The notes below the pieces were generated by a model. It saw nothing but the letters and a program-made list of their open reading frames with translations. It had not been told where the DNA came from and searched no databases. Below are positions 1-9,454 of a DNA stretch of 64,000 nucleotides, one piece after another. Position 1 is the stretch's first letter. Each line of letters begins with the position of its first letter. The position numbers and the translations under genes are program-made. The DNA is from Panacagrimonas sp052389915. GTDB taxonomy: Bacteria > Pseudomonadota > Gammaproteobacteria > Nevskiales > Nevskiaceae. The DNA lies in NCBI GenBank assembly GCA_052389915.1, contig JBQTHL010000089.1, positions 18,489-82,488 of the forward strand, written 5' to 3'.

Positions 1-1
1 G

Positions 2-835
2 TCGGAGAGCCAGGCTGCGGACGTGTCGCGCATCGCCGGCAACATGCAGCGCAGCGCCGACTCGCTGAGCGAGGTGGCGATGCGCGCCGAAGCCTTGTCG
101 CAGCAGGCCTCGGCCTCTGTGGACGACGCGCACAAGGGCGCCTCCACCGTCGGCCGCACCATCCAGGGCATGAGCGCGTTGCGCGAGCAGATCCAGGACA
201 CCGCCAAGCGCATCAAGCGGCTGGCCGAGTCTTCACAGGAAATCGGCAACATCGTGGAAGTCATCAACGATATTTCCGAGGAGACCAACACCCTGGCGCT
301 CAACGCTTCGATCCAGACGGCGATGGCCAGGGACGCACCGTCCGGACAATCCGGCCGCGGGTTCACGACCCTGGCCGACGACGTGCAGCGCCTGGCCGAG
401 CGCACCGCCGCGGCCACGCACCAGATCGAAATCCTGGTCAAGACCATTCAGGCCGACACCAACGAGGCCATCGTGTCGATGGAGCGCTCCACGTCCAACG
501 TGGTCGCCGGCGCTCGCAGCGCCGAAGAAGCGGGACAGGCCCTGACCCGCATTGAATCGGCCTCGACCGATCTGGCACGGCTGATTCACGACATTTCCAG
601 CGAAGCACGAGCCGAAGCCGCGCAGGCCACGCGGTTTGCCGCGCAGATCGAATCCATCCGCGACAGCGCCATCGGCACCGCCGCGTCGGCGCAGAAAACC
701 GCCGATGCGGTGGAAGACCTGAACAAGCTGTCGTCCAAGCTGCGGAATTCGGTGGCGGGTTTCAGGCTATCGCCGGGCGGCGCTTCCTCAAGGCGCCGGA
801 TTCTCCCCAAGTCAAGCACCCGGCCTTCCGGCTAG
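2..835 (+). CDS. pilJ: PilJ-like methyl-accepting chemotaxis protein, C-terminal part (5' end outside window)
   Basis: The frame is open to the left edge, so this is the cytoplasmic end of a longer receptor; the in-frame GTG at 23 is not the real start. The visible 277 residues form the long alpha-helical signalling domain of MCPs. The hairpin tip reads SEETNTLALNASIQTAMA, followed by RGFTTLADDVQRLAER, which is closer to PilJ of the Chp/Pil type IV pilus chemosensory system than to flagellar MCPs. By family knowledge it would be a membrane receptor signalling to a CheA-like kinase (ChpA) to control twitching motility. The tip carries a short insertion (RDAPSGQS) where PilJ usually has GEAG. 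The basic, Ser/Pro-rich C-terminus after residue 250 is not conserved. The pil genes that usually precede pilJ would lie to the left. MCP assignment is secure; PilJ is likely. Confidence 0.8.
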   Translation, partial: SESQAADVSRIAGNMQRSADSLSEVAMRAEALSQQASASVDDAHKGASTVGRTIQGMSALREQIQDTAKRIKRLAESSQEIGNIVEVINDISEETNTLALNASIQTAMARDAPSGQSGRGFTTLADDVQRLAERTAAATHQIEILVKTIQADTNEAIVSMERSTSNVVAGARSAEEAGQALTRIESASTDLARLIHDISSEARAEAAQATRFAAQIESIRDSAIGTAASAQKTADAVEDLNKLSSKLRNSVAGFRLSPGGASSRRRILPKSSTRPSG

Positions 836-920
836 CCGCGTCCGGCTTGCCGCGATAAGGGACCGCCCTCTATTCTTGCCGCCCCCCGGCAATCCGCCTC
901 TCCCTCAAGGACTCCGATTC

Positions 921-2573
921 ATGACCTTCCAGGCCGATCTCGAAACGCTTTTCGGGCTCAACTCTGTCCGCTACAAATACAACTTGAGCAAGGAAGAGCT
1001 GTTTTACGAGGCCATCGCGAACGATCGCGGTCGCGTGAAGCGTGACGGCCCGTCCAACGCGCAGAAGGCGTTTCCGACCGTACTCGGCGTGAAAGGTCCG
1101 CTGGTCTACTACACCGATCCGGACTGCACCGGCCGCCGCACCAAGGACACGTTCGCAGTGAAGTGGCCCGAAGTGGCGGACGAAATCTGGTTCAAGGCCG
1201 ACCTCGGCCCCTTCGATCCGGAGAAGTACGAGGGCCTGCTCAAGCGCGTCATCTCTCATCTCAACGAGAAGAACGGCACGCTCTACGTCAAGGACCTGTT
1301 CATGGGTTCGGACCCCGCTTTTGCCGTGCCGTACCGCTTCGTCGGCGAGTACGCCACGCACGCGTTCTTTTGCGACAACATGTTCCCCAAGAACCTGCCC
1401 GGCGTGAAGGACGTGGATGCGCGCCGCTGGACCATGCTCAACGTGCCCAGCTTCGTCTGCGTGCCCGAGCGTGATGGCACCCGCGCCGAAGCCGCGGTGA
1501 TCATCGACGCCAAAAATCAGATCTGCCTCGTCGCCGGCCGCGCCGACTACTGCGGCGTCAACAAGAAGACCATCTTCACCGTCGGCAACTACCTGCTGCC
1601 TAAGCAGGGCCGCCTGTCCATGCACTGCTCGGCCAACGTCGGCAAGGGCGACGACGCGGCGATCCTGTTCGGCCTCTCCGGCACCGGCAAGACCACGCTG
1701 TCGGCCGACGCCAACCGCCGCCTGATCGGCGACGACGAGACCATCTGGTCCGACAACGGCCTGTGCAACCTCGAAGGCGGCTGCTACGCCAAGCTGATCA
1801 ACCTGGACAAGGACGCCGAGCCGGTCATCGCCACGGCCCTGTCCAAGCCCGGCACGATCATCGAGAACGTGCCGCCGCTGCCCGGCAAAACGATGGAAGA
1901 ATGCCACCCGGACGAGCTCGATCTGAACGACGGCTCCATCGCCGAGAACACGCGCTTCAGCTACCCGCTGGACGTGGTGCCCAACGTCATGCCCAACGCC
2001 CAGGGCCCGCATCCGCAGACCATCGTTCTGCTCACGGCCGACGCCTACGGCGTGCTGCCGCCGGTGTCGATCCTCGACGCCAAAGACGTGATGTACCACT
2101 TCGTCTCCGGCTTCACCGCGCGTGTCGCCGGCACCGAGGTCGGCGTGACCGAACCGCAGCCCACCTTCAGCGCCTGCTTCGGCGGCCCCTTCATGGCGCA
2201 GAAGCCCAACGTCTACGCCAAGCTGCTGGGCGAGAAGATGGAGAAGCACCACGCCCGCTGCATTCTTCTGAACACCGGCTGGAGCGGCGGCAAGTACGGC
2301 GTGGGCAAGCGCATGAGCATCAAGGTGACACGCGCCCTGCTCAACGCCGCGCTGGAAGGCAAGCTGGATAACGTCGAGACCGAGAAGCTGGACATCCTCA
2401 ATCTCACCATTCCCAAGTCCTGCCCCGGCGTGGACAGCGCCATCCTCAACCCGCGCAACACCTGGACCGACAAGGCCGAATACGACGCCACCGCCACCAA
2501 GCTGCGCGACAGCTTCCGCGAAAATTTCGAGCGTAAGGGCTTCGCGAAGTTTGGAATCGAAGCGCGGATCTGA
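921..2573 (+). CDS. pckA: Phosphoenolpyruvate carboxykinase (ATP)
   Basis: The 550-residue protein matches ATP-dependent PEP carboxykinase in length and motifs. It converts oxaloacetate plus ATP to PEP, CO2 and ADP in the cytoplasm, the entry step of gluconeogenesis. The kinase-1a P-loop GLSGTGKT is at about 251-258, followed by LIGDDETIWSD with the metal-binding aspartates near 270. The substrate-binding region around RADYCGVNKK and the C-terminal NTGWSGGKYGVGKR segment are typical. The start ATG at 921 is chosen over an upstream in-frame ATG at 876 because an AAGGA ribosome site lies at 907-911 and the family begins about here. It is monocistronic, with a strong terminator just downstream. 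Nothing looks damaged. Confidence 0.95.
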   Translation: MTFQADLETLFGLNSVRYKYNLSKEELFYEAIANDRGRVKRDGPSNAQKAFPTVLGVKGPLVYYTDPDCTGRRTKDTFAVKWPEVADEIWFKADLGPFDPEKYEGLLKRVISHLNEKNGTLYVKDLFMGSDPAFAVPYRFVGEYATHAFFCDNMFPKNLPGVKDVDARRWTMLNVPSFVCVPERDGTRAEAAVIIDAKNQICLVAGRADYCGVNKKTIFTVGNYLLPKQGRLSMHCSANVGKGDDAAILFGLSGTGKTTLSADANRRLIGDDETIWSDNGLCNLEGGCYAKLINLDKDAEPVIATALSKPGTIIENVPPLPGKTMEECHPDELDLNDGSIAENTRFSYPLDVVPNVMPNAQGPHPQTIVLLTADAYGVLPPVSILDAKDVMYHFVSGFTARVAGTEVGVTEPQPTFSACFGGPFMAQKPNVYAKLLGEKMEKHHARCILLNTGWSGGKYGVGKRMSIKVTRALLNAALEGKLDNVETEKLDILNLTIPKSCPGVDSAILNPRNTWTDKAEYDATATKLRDSFRENFERKGFAKFGIEARI

Positions 2574-2593
2574 CCGTCGGGCTTGCGGAAAAT

Positions 2594-2620
2594 AAAAGCC
2601 GGCATCGTGCCGGCTTTTTT
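2594..2620 (+). terminator. Rho-independent terminator of pckA
   Basis: A perfect 11-bp inverted repeat, AAAAGCCGGCA / TGCCGGCTTTT with a TCG loop, is followed by a T run ending at 2620. It starts 20 bases after the pckA stop codon. The A-rich 5' flank could also serve the minus-strand acyltransferase gene that converges here. Confidence 0.9.
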
Positions 2621-2688
2621 GTAAGCCTCGTGCAGGAGGGGCGTAAGCTCCGACAGTTTGATAAGGGCGCGATTCGCGCTGATAGCTC

Positions 2689-3603
2689 CTACGCAGAGGC
2701 ACCCAGCATCTGGGCGATGCGCAAATCTTTCTCCTTCCAAAGATCGCCGATCCAGAACTGGAAGCGCTTGCGGAAGTCGGAGTCCTCGCCGTAATCGCCG
2801 CGCAGCAGTCCGTCCATCATGCCGGCGGGCACTTGCAGTGGACGCACGTCCACGATCACGCGATGCACGCGGCCGCACAGAAAATCCCAAAAGCCCATGG
2901 CGCCTTCAGGATAGGCGATGGTCACGTCGATCATCGCGTGCAGCTTGTCGCCCATGGCCTCCATGGCAAACGCCAGCCCACCGGCCTTGGGTCGCAACAG
3001 GTGCCGGTACGGCGCTTTCTGATTGGCCTGCTTGGTCTTGGTGAAGCGCGTACCTTCGAGAAAATTGAGGATCAGCACCGGCTGGTTGCGGAATTTCTCG
3101 CAGGCCTTGCGCGTGGTCTCGAGGTCCTTGCCCTTGAGCGAGGGATTCTTCTTGATCTGCTCCGGCGTGGATCGCTTCATGAAGGGGTAGTCCAGCCCCC
3201 ACCACGCCAGGCCCAGCACCGGCACCCAGATCAGTTGCTGCTTGATGAAGAACTTGAAGAACGGCGCGCGCCGTCCGAACGTACGCATGAGCACGAAGAT
3301 ATCGTTCCAGGTCTGGTGATTGGAGCAGACTAGGTATTGCCCGCGCGGATCGAGATCGGCGCTGATGCGCAGATCCCACTCGATGCGCTGACACCAGCCG
3401 GAAATCGCCGAGTTGGTGGTGGCCCAGTTCTGCGCCAGTTGTCCGGCGGCCAGCGACAGCACATTGCGCACGCCGGATTTTTCGGGCGTGAGCAGTTTGA
3501 GCAACACCAGGACATAGATCTGCGCGGCCCAGAACACCGTGTTGACCGCGAGCATCACGCCCATGATGGCGCCCTGAATAGGTGCCGGCAGCCAGTGCAG
3601 CAT
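2689..3603 (-). CDS. PlsC/YihG-like lysophospholipid acyltransferase
   Basis: This 304-residue protein has the PlsC-superfamily acyltransferase signature. NHQTWND (95-101) is the NHx4D catalytic motif, and FLEGTRFT further on is the acceptor-binding EGTR motif. An N-terminal hydrophobic stretch (about 11-38) suggests anchoring to the inner membrane. The length and the KxxTKTKQA-type segment after EGTRFT resemble YihG/YihX-type acyltransferases of Proteobacteria rather than the shorter essential PlsC, so it probably modifies phospholipid acyl chains. The start at 3603 is preferred over the upstream ATG at 3642 because an AGGGGGAA ribosome site sits just upstream. It faces pckA tail to tail. 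Confidence 0.85.
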   Translation of the reverse strand: MLHWLPAPIQGAIMGVMLAVNTVFWAAQIYVLVLLKLLTPEKSGVRNVLSLAAGQLAQNWATTNSAISGWCQRIEWDLRISADLDPRGQYLVCSNHQTWNDIFVLMRTFGRRAPFFKFFIKQQLIWVPVLGLAWWGLDYPFMKRSTPEQIKKNPSLKGKDLETTRKACEKFRNQPVLILNFLEGTRFTKTKQANQKAPYRHLLRPKAGGLAFAMEAMGDKLHAMIDVTIAYPEGAMGFWDFLCGRVHRVIVDVRPLQVPAGMMDGLLRGDYGEDSDFRKRFQFWIGDLWKEKDLRIAQMLGASA

Positions 3604-3679
3604 GTTTCGATTCCCCCTGTGATGCCGGTCGTAGCCGGTCACGCTGTGTGAAAAGTATCAGGCCGTGGATTTCGATATT

Positions 3680-4117
3680 TCACGGCGTTGGCTCTGCATC
3701 GTGCGCCGACCAGTGCAGGTGCACGATCTTCCAGCCACCCCCTTCGCGACGAAGAATCGCGGTCTCCGCGCCTTCGAGAATCAGGGGACGATCTACCACC
3801 TTGATCTTGGTCTGAGTCGAAGAAATAACCCAGGCCATGTCGCCCGATTCGCCGGAGGCGCGACGCAGCACGCGACGCTCCGAGTCGCGCGCGAACGCGA
3901 TCGCCGGGCCGAGTTGATTACGCACCCATTCGTCGCGCGAGGTCTCGGCAAACCCCTGTTCGTAAATCACGGCATCGACGGCGAGCACGACGAGCACCGT
4001 GTCGGACTGGTTTTCCCGCAGCGCCTGGTGGAAGACATCGAGTGTCTCGGTCGGACTTGCAGCCGGCGCGGCCCACGGCAGTGCCAGCGACGCACACAGC
4101 GCCAGCACGCGCCACAT
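3680..4117 (-). CDS. Exported NTF2/SnoaL-like (DUF4440-type) protein
   Basis: The 145-residue product starts with a clear signal peptide (MWRVLALCASLALPWAAPAA). The mature part, beginning SPTETLDVFHQAL, has the alpha+beta cone-fold pattern of NTF2-like proteins: a leading helix, an IYEQGFAETSRDEW loop and a C-terminal strand GGGWKIVHLHWS. That closing strand is the usual hallmark of SnoaL/DUF4440 domains. A periplasmic ligand-binding or minor enzymatic role is possible; none can be assigned. Its ATG shares one base with the TGA of the upstream PrcB-like gene, so the two are translationally coupled in one operon. Confidence 0.75.
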   Translation of the reverse strand: MWRVLALCASLALPWAAPAASPTETLDVFHQALRENQSDTVLVVLAVDAVIYEQGFAETSRDEWVRNQLGPAIAFARDSERRVLRRASGESGDMAWVISSTQTKIKVVDRPLILEGAETAILRREGGGWKIVHLHWSAHDAEPTP

Positions 4118-4653
4118 CACGAACCGCGACCCTCCGTCGCCGTGCGCACGCGGCCGGTCTGGTCGATGAGCCGCACCACCTTGTACTCGCGCCGCGGCAG
4201 GCTGACCACCACGCAGGGGCTGATGGCCTCGGACGAGGACCACTGCCCCGGTTGCGGATCGAAAATCGTGGCCTGCAGCACCAGCACTTCGCCGCGCACC
4301 GCGCCCTGCCGGCTCACCGCCAGACTGTAGCCGCCGTGCGGGCGCTGGCCCAGCTCGACCACGGCGAATGGTTGATCTTCGGGCAGGGGCTTGCCGTTGG
4401 ACGTGGCCAGATCGACGCTGCGGCCCGCGGCCCAGGCCTTAAGCGCGGTGAGATTGGGCAGGACGATGACCTCGGTCTCGCTGTCGGCGGTGTGGCACAC
4501 GTTGGCGCGCACCACCTCCTCGACGAGGATCCCATCGTTACCGCCGAACCAGCTCGAAAAGTCCGGCATCGACAGGTCGGGCATGCGCAGCGCAGACACC
4601 TTGGCGCAGCCCGACAACAGACTCGCAACGAGCAACAGGGTGAGTGATCGCAT
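4117..4653 (-). CDS. PrcB-like lipoprotein
   Basis: The 178-residue product opens with a lipoprotein signal, MRSLTLLLVASLLSGC, with Cys16 as the likely lipidation site. The C-terminal half (GGYSLAVSRQG..., then a strand pair and PCVVVSLPRREYKVVRLID) resembles the PrcB C-terminal domain first described in a Treponema protease complex. The partner protease is not evident here, so the role stays open; it probably sits in the outer membrane. The ATG at 4653 is chosen because it puts the basic n-region and lipobox at the usual distance; a GTG at 4680 would add nine residues before it. It is the first gene of a two-gene operon with the NTF2-like gene. Confidence 0.7.
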   Translation of the reverse strand: MRSLTLLLVASLLSGCAKVSALRMPDLSMPDFSSWFGGNDGILVEEVVRANVCHTADSETEVIVLPNLTALKAWAAGRSVDLATSNGKPLPEDQPFAVVELGQRPHGGYSLAVSRQGAVRGEVLVLQATIFDPQPGQWSSSEAISPCVVVSLPRREYKVVRLIDQTGRVRTATEGRGS

Positions 4654-4820
4654 GGCTTTGCCTATCCCGTAGAAGAACACTTCGCGCGAAGCGCGGCGCG
4701 CATTATCCTAGAAACCGCAGTTGGGGATCGGTTCTCGGCGCGGCCGTCGAATGCCCTGGGTCGTGCTTGCGTCACGGAACTCACACAGTTCGTGGTGGCG
4801 ACGCAGGCTATCATTGAAGC

Positions 4821-5732
4821 ATGGCTGCCTCGTCCCTGACCTCCTCCGCCGTGCTGTTCAAGCTGCGCGACCGCTATGCCCGGCTGCTGCCGTCGCTGGC
4901 GGAAGCGGTGCTCGTGGTGCTACTGGCCTACGCGCTCGCAACCCTTGCCTGGAAACTGGTGCCGGTGCCTGCAGGGTCGGGCTGGACGCCGCCTGCGGTC
5001 AGCGGATCGAGCACGGGCGCGGGCAAAATCCAGAGCGGACCGAACGTGGAGTCGATTGCGTCCGCTCATTTATTCGGCCAGTACCAGGCACCGGCAGAGC
5101 CCGCGCTGAGCGAGCTGTCGTCGGCACCGGACACGCGTCTGGACCTGACCTTGATGGGCATTCTGTCGGCCACGGCAGAACGCGGATCGCGCGCGCTGAT
5201 CTCTTCGTCCGACGGCCAGGAAAAGCCCTACGCCATCGGTGACGACGTGGTGCGCGACACGCGCTTGCAGGCGATCTTTCCGGATCGCGTAATCCTGGCC
5301 CGTGCCGGACAGTTGGAGACCTTGCGCCTGGACAAGAACGCGCCGCGCACCGACTTGCCGGGGACTTATTCCGACGAGGAAACGGGCGACGAAGGCGTGG
5401 CGGATTCCGGCGACCCGACCGCCGCCATGCTCAGTGCCGTACGCGAAGAATTGCTGGCCGACCCCAGCCGCGCCTCAGATTACATCCGCGTGCAGCCGGC
5501 CTCGCCGGGCGGTCAGATGCGCGGTTACCGCATCTATCCGGGCCGCGACCGGGCCGCGTTCACCGCGGTGGGCCTGCGTCCGGGCGATCTGGTCACATCG
5601 GTCAATGGCATACAATTGAACGATGCAAATCAAGCGTTACAGATGCTGAGCCAGCTCAGCTCTGCCGGGAGCCTGACCGTGGTGGTGGAACGCGGCGGAC
5701 AACAACAGACGGTCAACGTCAATTTCCAGTAA
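4821..5732 (+). CDS. gspC: Type II secretion system protein GspC
   Basis: This 303-residue inner-membrane protein links the T2SS inner-membrane platform to the secretin. A short cytoplasmic start is followed by one transmembrane helix at about 26-45 (AVLVVLLAYALATLAWKLV), a Pro/Ser-rich linker, and the homology region at about 76-165 (HLFGQY..., LDLTLMGILSA...) that contacts GspD. The C-terminal PDZ domain (about 205-300) includes GLRPGDLVTSVNGIQLND. All expected parts are present and the length is normal. It starts a gspCDEF block and ends four bases before gspD. Confidence 0.92.
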   Translation: MAASSLTSSAVLFKLRDRYARLLPSLAEAVLVVLLAYALATLAWKLVPVPAGSGWTPPAVSGSSTGAGKIQSGPNVESIASAHLFGQYQAPAEPALSELSSAPDTRLDLTLMGILSATAERGSRALISSSDGQEKPYAIGDDVVRDTRLQAIFPDRVILARAGQLETLRLDKNAPRTDLPGTYSDEETGDEGVADSGDPTAAMLSAVREELLADPSRASDYIRVQPASPGGQMRGYRIYPGRDRAAFTAVGLRPGDLVTSVNGIQLNDANQALQMLSQLSSAGSLTVVVERGGQQQTVNVNFQ

Positions 5733-5736
5733 GCGC

Positions 5737-7950
5737 ATGAAAAATCTGCATCGGGGACTGATTGCCGCCAGCGTCGGCGTGGCGTTGCTGCTGAGCGCCA
5801 CGGCACGCGCCGACGTGACGCTGAATCTGAAGGACGCAGACATCAGCACGCTGATCCAGACGGTCAGCGAAGTGACCGGCAAGAATTTCATCGTCGATCC
5901 GAGGGTGAAGGGCAAGGTCACGGTGATCTCGTCGAGTCCGATGGGTTCGGCCGGCTTGTACGAGACGTTCCTCGCGGTGTTGCAGGTGCAGGGCTTTGCA
6001 GCGATTCCCTCAGGCGACACGATCAAGATCGTGCCCGAGACCAACGCGCGCCAGGACGGCGGCACCTCCAGTTCCGACGGCGCGGGTCTGCCTATCGACG
6101 AGGTGGTGACGCACGTCTACGTAATCGAGAACGTCTCGGCCGCGCAGCTCGTGCCGATCCTGCGGCCACTGGTGCCGCAGTGGGGACATCTGGCCGCGTA
6201 CGCGCCGAGCAACATGCTCATCATTTCGGATCGCGCCGCCAACGTGCAGCGCCTGGAGAGCCTGATCCGGCAGATCGACCAATCGGGCGATCGTGGCATC
6301 GAGATCGTCAAGCTCAAGCACGCCGCGGCGTCCGAGATCGTGCGCGTGCTAACCTCGCTCAGCCAAGGCGACAAGACGCAGGCGCAGGACCCGACACAGC
6401 GCGCGGTGGCGGTGATTGCCGACGAGCGTTCCAATTCCGTGCTGATCGCCGGCGATCGCGGGGAGCGGGTGAAGCTGCTGGACATCATCGCGCAGCTCGA
6501 TGTTGCGGTCGGCGAAGACGGCGCAACGCAAGTGGTGTACCTGCGCTACGCCAGCGCGGAGAATCTCGCACCGATTCTCGAAGGCTATGCGCAGCAGGTG
6601 AACCAGGCGCAGGCGACGCCGGGCGGCGGCGCCCCTGCGGCCGCCCCGGTATCGCCATCGGGTGGCGGCGGCAATACCGAATCGCGCGTGCTGGCCGACA
6701 AGGACACCAACGCGCTCATCATCACCGCGCCGCCCAAGGCCATGCGGCAGATTCGCGACGTGATTGCGCAGCTCGACATCCGCCGCGCGCAGGTGCTGGT
6801 GGAAGGCATCATCGCGGAGGTGAGCGCCAGCAAGTCCAGCTCGCTGGGCGTGGACTGGGCGGTGTTCAACGGCGAGCGCATCGCCGCGGCGAGCATTCTC
6901 GACCCGCTGACACTAGGCGCCATCCAGGGCCTCAGCTCGCTGGGCAGTTCCAGCAGCGGCAGCAGCAACAGCAATTCCAATAACGATCTGGCCGCGCTCG
7001 GCCTGCTCGGCAACGGCATCAACGTGGCGGGCGGCAGGGTCCGCGACGGCGGCACCAGCTTTGCGCTGCTGCTGAGGGCGATCAAGGGTGACGGCGATTC
7101 CAACGTGCTGTCCACGCCCACCCTGGTGACCATGGACAACGAGGAAGCCGAAATTTCCGTGGGTCAGGAAGTGCCCTTCCTCACCGGCTCGTTCAGCAAT
7201 ACCGGTGGCGGCAATAGCGGCAGCAACGGCAGCGTGAATCCCTTCCAGACCATCGAACGCAAGGACGTGGGCCTGACTCTGGGCATCACGCCGCAGATCA
7301 ACGAAGGCAACAACATCAAGCTCAAGCTCAAGCTGGAAGTCTCCAGCCTGGTGGCCAGCGCCGGCGCTGCGGTGGACTTGGTCACCAACAAGCGAACGCT
7401 GACCAACACCGTCAGCGTCGAGGACGGCCAGGTGCTCGTGCTCGGCGGGCTGATCGACGACAACCTCAACGACCAGCAGAGCGGCGTGCCTTTCCTGAGC
7501 GACATCCCGCTGATCGGATCGCTGTTCAAGTTCCGCAGGGTGTCCAAGGAAAAGCGCAATCTGATGGTGTTCATCAAGCCCGCAATCCTGCGCAAGCAGA
7601 CCGAGGGCGATTACTACTCGCGGCTCAAGTACGACTCCCTGCGCTCTCTGCAACGCGCCACCAGTGCAGGCGGAGCCGTGCCCTTGATCGGTGGAGAACG
7701 CATCCTGCTCGAGCCCTTCGATGCGTATGCCGCACGCGGCGCGGAAGTTCGCGCCGCAGCGGCGGCGCAGCAGGCTCAGGACGCCGCCGCGGCGCAGGCA
7801 GCGCAGAACGCGGCCAGCCCGGCGACGGCTGCCGGTGCCGCGCCCTCGACCACGCCCGCTCAGGAAGCGCCCCAGGTTTCGCAGCCCGTTCCGCTGCCGC
7901 CTGGCGATGCCGCCGACGCGTCGGCCCCGCTGCCACCGCCTGCGCCCTGA
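5737..7950 (+). CDS. gspD: Type II secretion system secretin GspD
   Basis: The 737-residue product is the outer-membrane secretin channel. It has a signal peptide (cleavage after ATARA, about 25), the N0 domain (VTLNLKDADISTLIQTVSE), three KH-like N1-N3 repeats (about 120-350) and the secretin core with VPFLTGSF and the VLVLGGLIDD...VPFLSDIPLIGSLF signature at about 565-605. Ser/Gly/Asn-rich low-complexity insertions occur near 405-425 and 485-505. The last 75 residues are Ala/Gln/Pro-rich; this tail has no lipobox or cysteine and may hold the S-domain that binds a pilotin. It lies between gspC and gspE, consistent with one operon. Confidence 0.95.
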   Translation: MKNLHRGLIAASVGVALLLSATARADVTLNLKDADISTLIQTVSEVTGKNFIVDPRVKGKVTVISSSPMGSAGLYETFLAVLQVQGFAAIPSGDTIKIVPETNARQDGGTSSSDGAGLPIDEVVTHVYVIENVSAAQLVPILRPLVPQWGHLAAYAPSNMLIISDRAANVQRLESLIRQIDQSGDRGIEIVKLKHAAASEIVRVLTSLSQGDKTQAQDPTQRAVAVIADERSNSVLIAGDRGERVKLLDIIAQLDVAVGEDGATQVVYLRYASAENLAPILEGYAQQVNQAQATPGGGAPAAAPVSPSGGGGNTESRVLADKDTNALIITAPPKAMRQIRDVIAQLDIRRAQVLVEGIIAEVSASKSSSLGVDWAVFNGERIAAASILDPLTLGAIQGLSSLGSSSSGSSNSNSNNDLAALGLLGNGINVAGGRVRDGGTSFALLLRAIKGDGDSNVLSTPTLVTMDNEEAEISVGQEVPFLTGSFSNTGGGNSGSNGSVNPFQTIERKDVGLTLGITPQINEGNNIKLKLKLEVSSLVASAGAAVDLVTNKRTLTNTVSVEDGQVLVLGGLIDDNLNDQQSGVPFLSDIPLIGSLFKFRRVSKEKRNLMVFIKPAILRKQTEGDYYSRLKYDSLRSLQRATSAGGAVPLIGGERILLEPFDAYAARGAEVRAAAAAQQAQDAAAAQAAQNAASPATAAGAAPSTTPAQEAPQVSQPVPLPPGDAADASAPLPPPAP

Positions 7951-7957
7951 TTCGATC

Positions 7958-9454
7958 GTGTCGAGTACCCAGATGTTGCGGCGCCCGCCGTTTGCCTTTG
8001 CCAAGCGTCACGGCCTAGTCGTGACCGAGGATCGCGGCGATCACGTGATTCTGATGGCGCGGCCGGGGACGAGCATCGAGTCCCTGCAGGAGGCCCGGCG
8101 GTTTCTGGGCCGGCCGGTGCGCTTGCACCGGGTCGGCGCCGACGAGTTCGATGCGCTGCTGTCGCGCACCTACGAAGGCCAGACCGGAGCGGCCGCAAGT
8201 CTCATGGACGGGCTGGACGCCGACGACGCCGATCTCGACGCACTGGCCCTGGCCTTGGGGGATAACCAGGATCTGCTTGAATCCAGCGACGATGCACCGG
8301 TCATCAAGTTCATCAACGGACTGCTGGTGGAAGCGATCAAGGAGAACGCTTCCGACATCCACATCGAGAGTTTCGAGAGCCGATTGCAGGTGCGCTTCCG
8401 CGTGGACGGCGTGCTGCGCGAAGTGATGCAGCCGCCGCGCGCCATGGCGCCGCGACTGGTGTCGCGCATCAAGGTCATGGCCAAGCTCGACATCGCCGAG
8501 AAGCGCCTGCCGCAGGACGGCCGCATTTCGCGCGCGTTCGGCGGGCGAAAAGTGGACGTGCGCGTCAGCACCATCCCCACCGGCCAGAACCACGAGCGCG
8601 TGGTGATGCGTATTCTCGACAAGCAGGCGGATCGCCTGGATCTGGAGCAGCTCGGGCTGGACGAGGCGCAGATCGAGGTGCTCAAGCGCATCATCTTCCG
8701 GCCTTACGGAATTCTGCTGGTGACGGGCCCCACCGGCTCGGGCAAGACCACCACGATGTATTCCGCGTTGTCGGTGCTCAACGATCGAACGCGCAATATC
8801 ATGACGGTGGAAGACCCGATCGAGTATTACATCGACGGCGTCGGCCAGACCCAGGTCAACACCAAGGTCGAGATGACGTTTGCGCGCGGACTGCGTGCCA
8901 TCCTGCGCCAGGATCCGGACGTGGTGATGGTCGGCGAAATCCGCGATCTGGATACGGCTGAGATCGCGGTGCAGGCCTCGCAGACGGGTCACCTCGTGCT
9001 CTCCACCTTGCACACCAACACGGCCGTCGGCGCGATCACGCGCCTGCGCGATATCGGCGTGGAGCCCTATCAGCTCTCGTCATCGCTGGTGGGCCTGATG
9101 GCGCAGCGCCTCGTGCGCACGCTGTGCAAGCACTGCAAGCAGCCCTACGATCCCGGCCTCGCGGAAGTCGAACACCTGGGTTTGCCGCCCGAGCGCCACG
9201 GCAGCTTCCAGTTGTACAAACCGGTGGGCTGTCCGCTGTGCCGTCACACTGGCTTCCTCGGCCGCAGCGGCATTCAGGAAATCATCGACGTGGATCGCCA
9301 CATCGAGGCCATGATCCACGACGGCGCGAGCGAGCAAAACCTGGAAACCTACGCGCGCACCCGCGGTCCGGGCATCGTTCAGGCCGGGCGCAACAAGGTG
9401 CTGCTCGGCGAGACGACCCTGCGCGAAGTGCTGCGCGTGACGATCGAAGAATGA
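7958..9454 (+). CDS. gspE: Type II secretion ATPase GspE
   Basis: About 498 residues; this is the cytoplasmic hexameric ATPase that powers pseudopilus assembly. An N-terminal MshEN-like domain (FAFAKRHGLVV...) is followed by the RecA-like core with Walker A GPTGSGKTTT, an Asp box, Walker B (DVVMVGEIRDLDTAEIA) and a His box. A tetracysteine zinc motif is intact: CKHC, then CPLC about 40 residues later. Two starts are possible, GTG 7958 and ATG 7973, both 7-22 bases after the gspD stop and neither with a strong ribosome site. The end is followed by a repeat element that separates it from gspF. Confidence 0.93.
   Translation: MSSTQMLRRPPFAFAKRHGLVVTEDRGDHVILMARPGTSIESLQEARRFLGRPVRLHRVGADEFDALLSRTYEGQTGAAASLMDGLDADDADLDALALALGDNQDLLESSDDAPVIKFINGLLVEAIKENASDIHIESFESRLQVRFRVDGVLREVMQPPRAMAPRLVSRIKVMAKLDIAEKRLPQDGRISRAFGGRKVDVRVSTIPTGQNHERVVMRILDKQADRLDLEQLGLDEAQIEVLKRIIFRPYGILLVTGPTGSGKTTTMYSALSVLNDRTRNIMTVEDPIEYYIDGVGQTQVNTKVEMTFARGLRAILRQDPDVVMVGEIRDLDTAEIAVQASQTGHLVLSTLHTNTAVGAITRLRDIGVEPYQLSSSLVGLMAQRLVRTLCKHCKQPYDPGLAEVEHLGLPPERHGSFQLYKPVGCPLCRHTGFLGRSGIQEIIDVDRHIEAMIHDGASEQNLETYARTRGPGIVQAGRNKVLLGETTLREVLRVTIEE

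Noticed and set aside
870..2702. Long open frame (610 codons) antisense to pckA
   Set aside because: Composition is Ala/Gly/Val/His-rich with no motif, and it mirrors a strongly supported gene; a high-GC antisense shadow.
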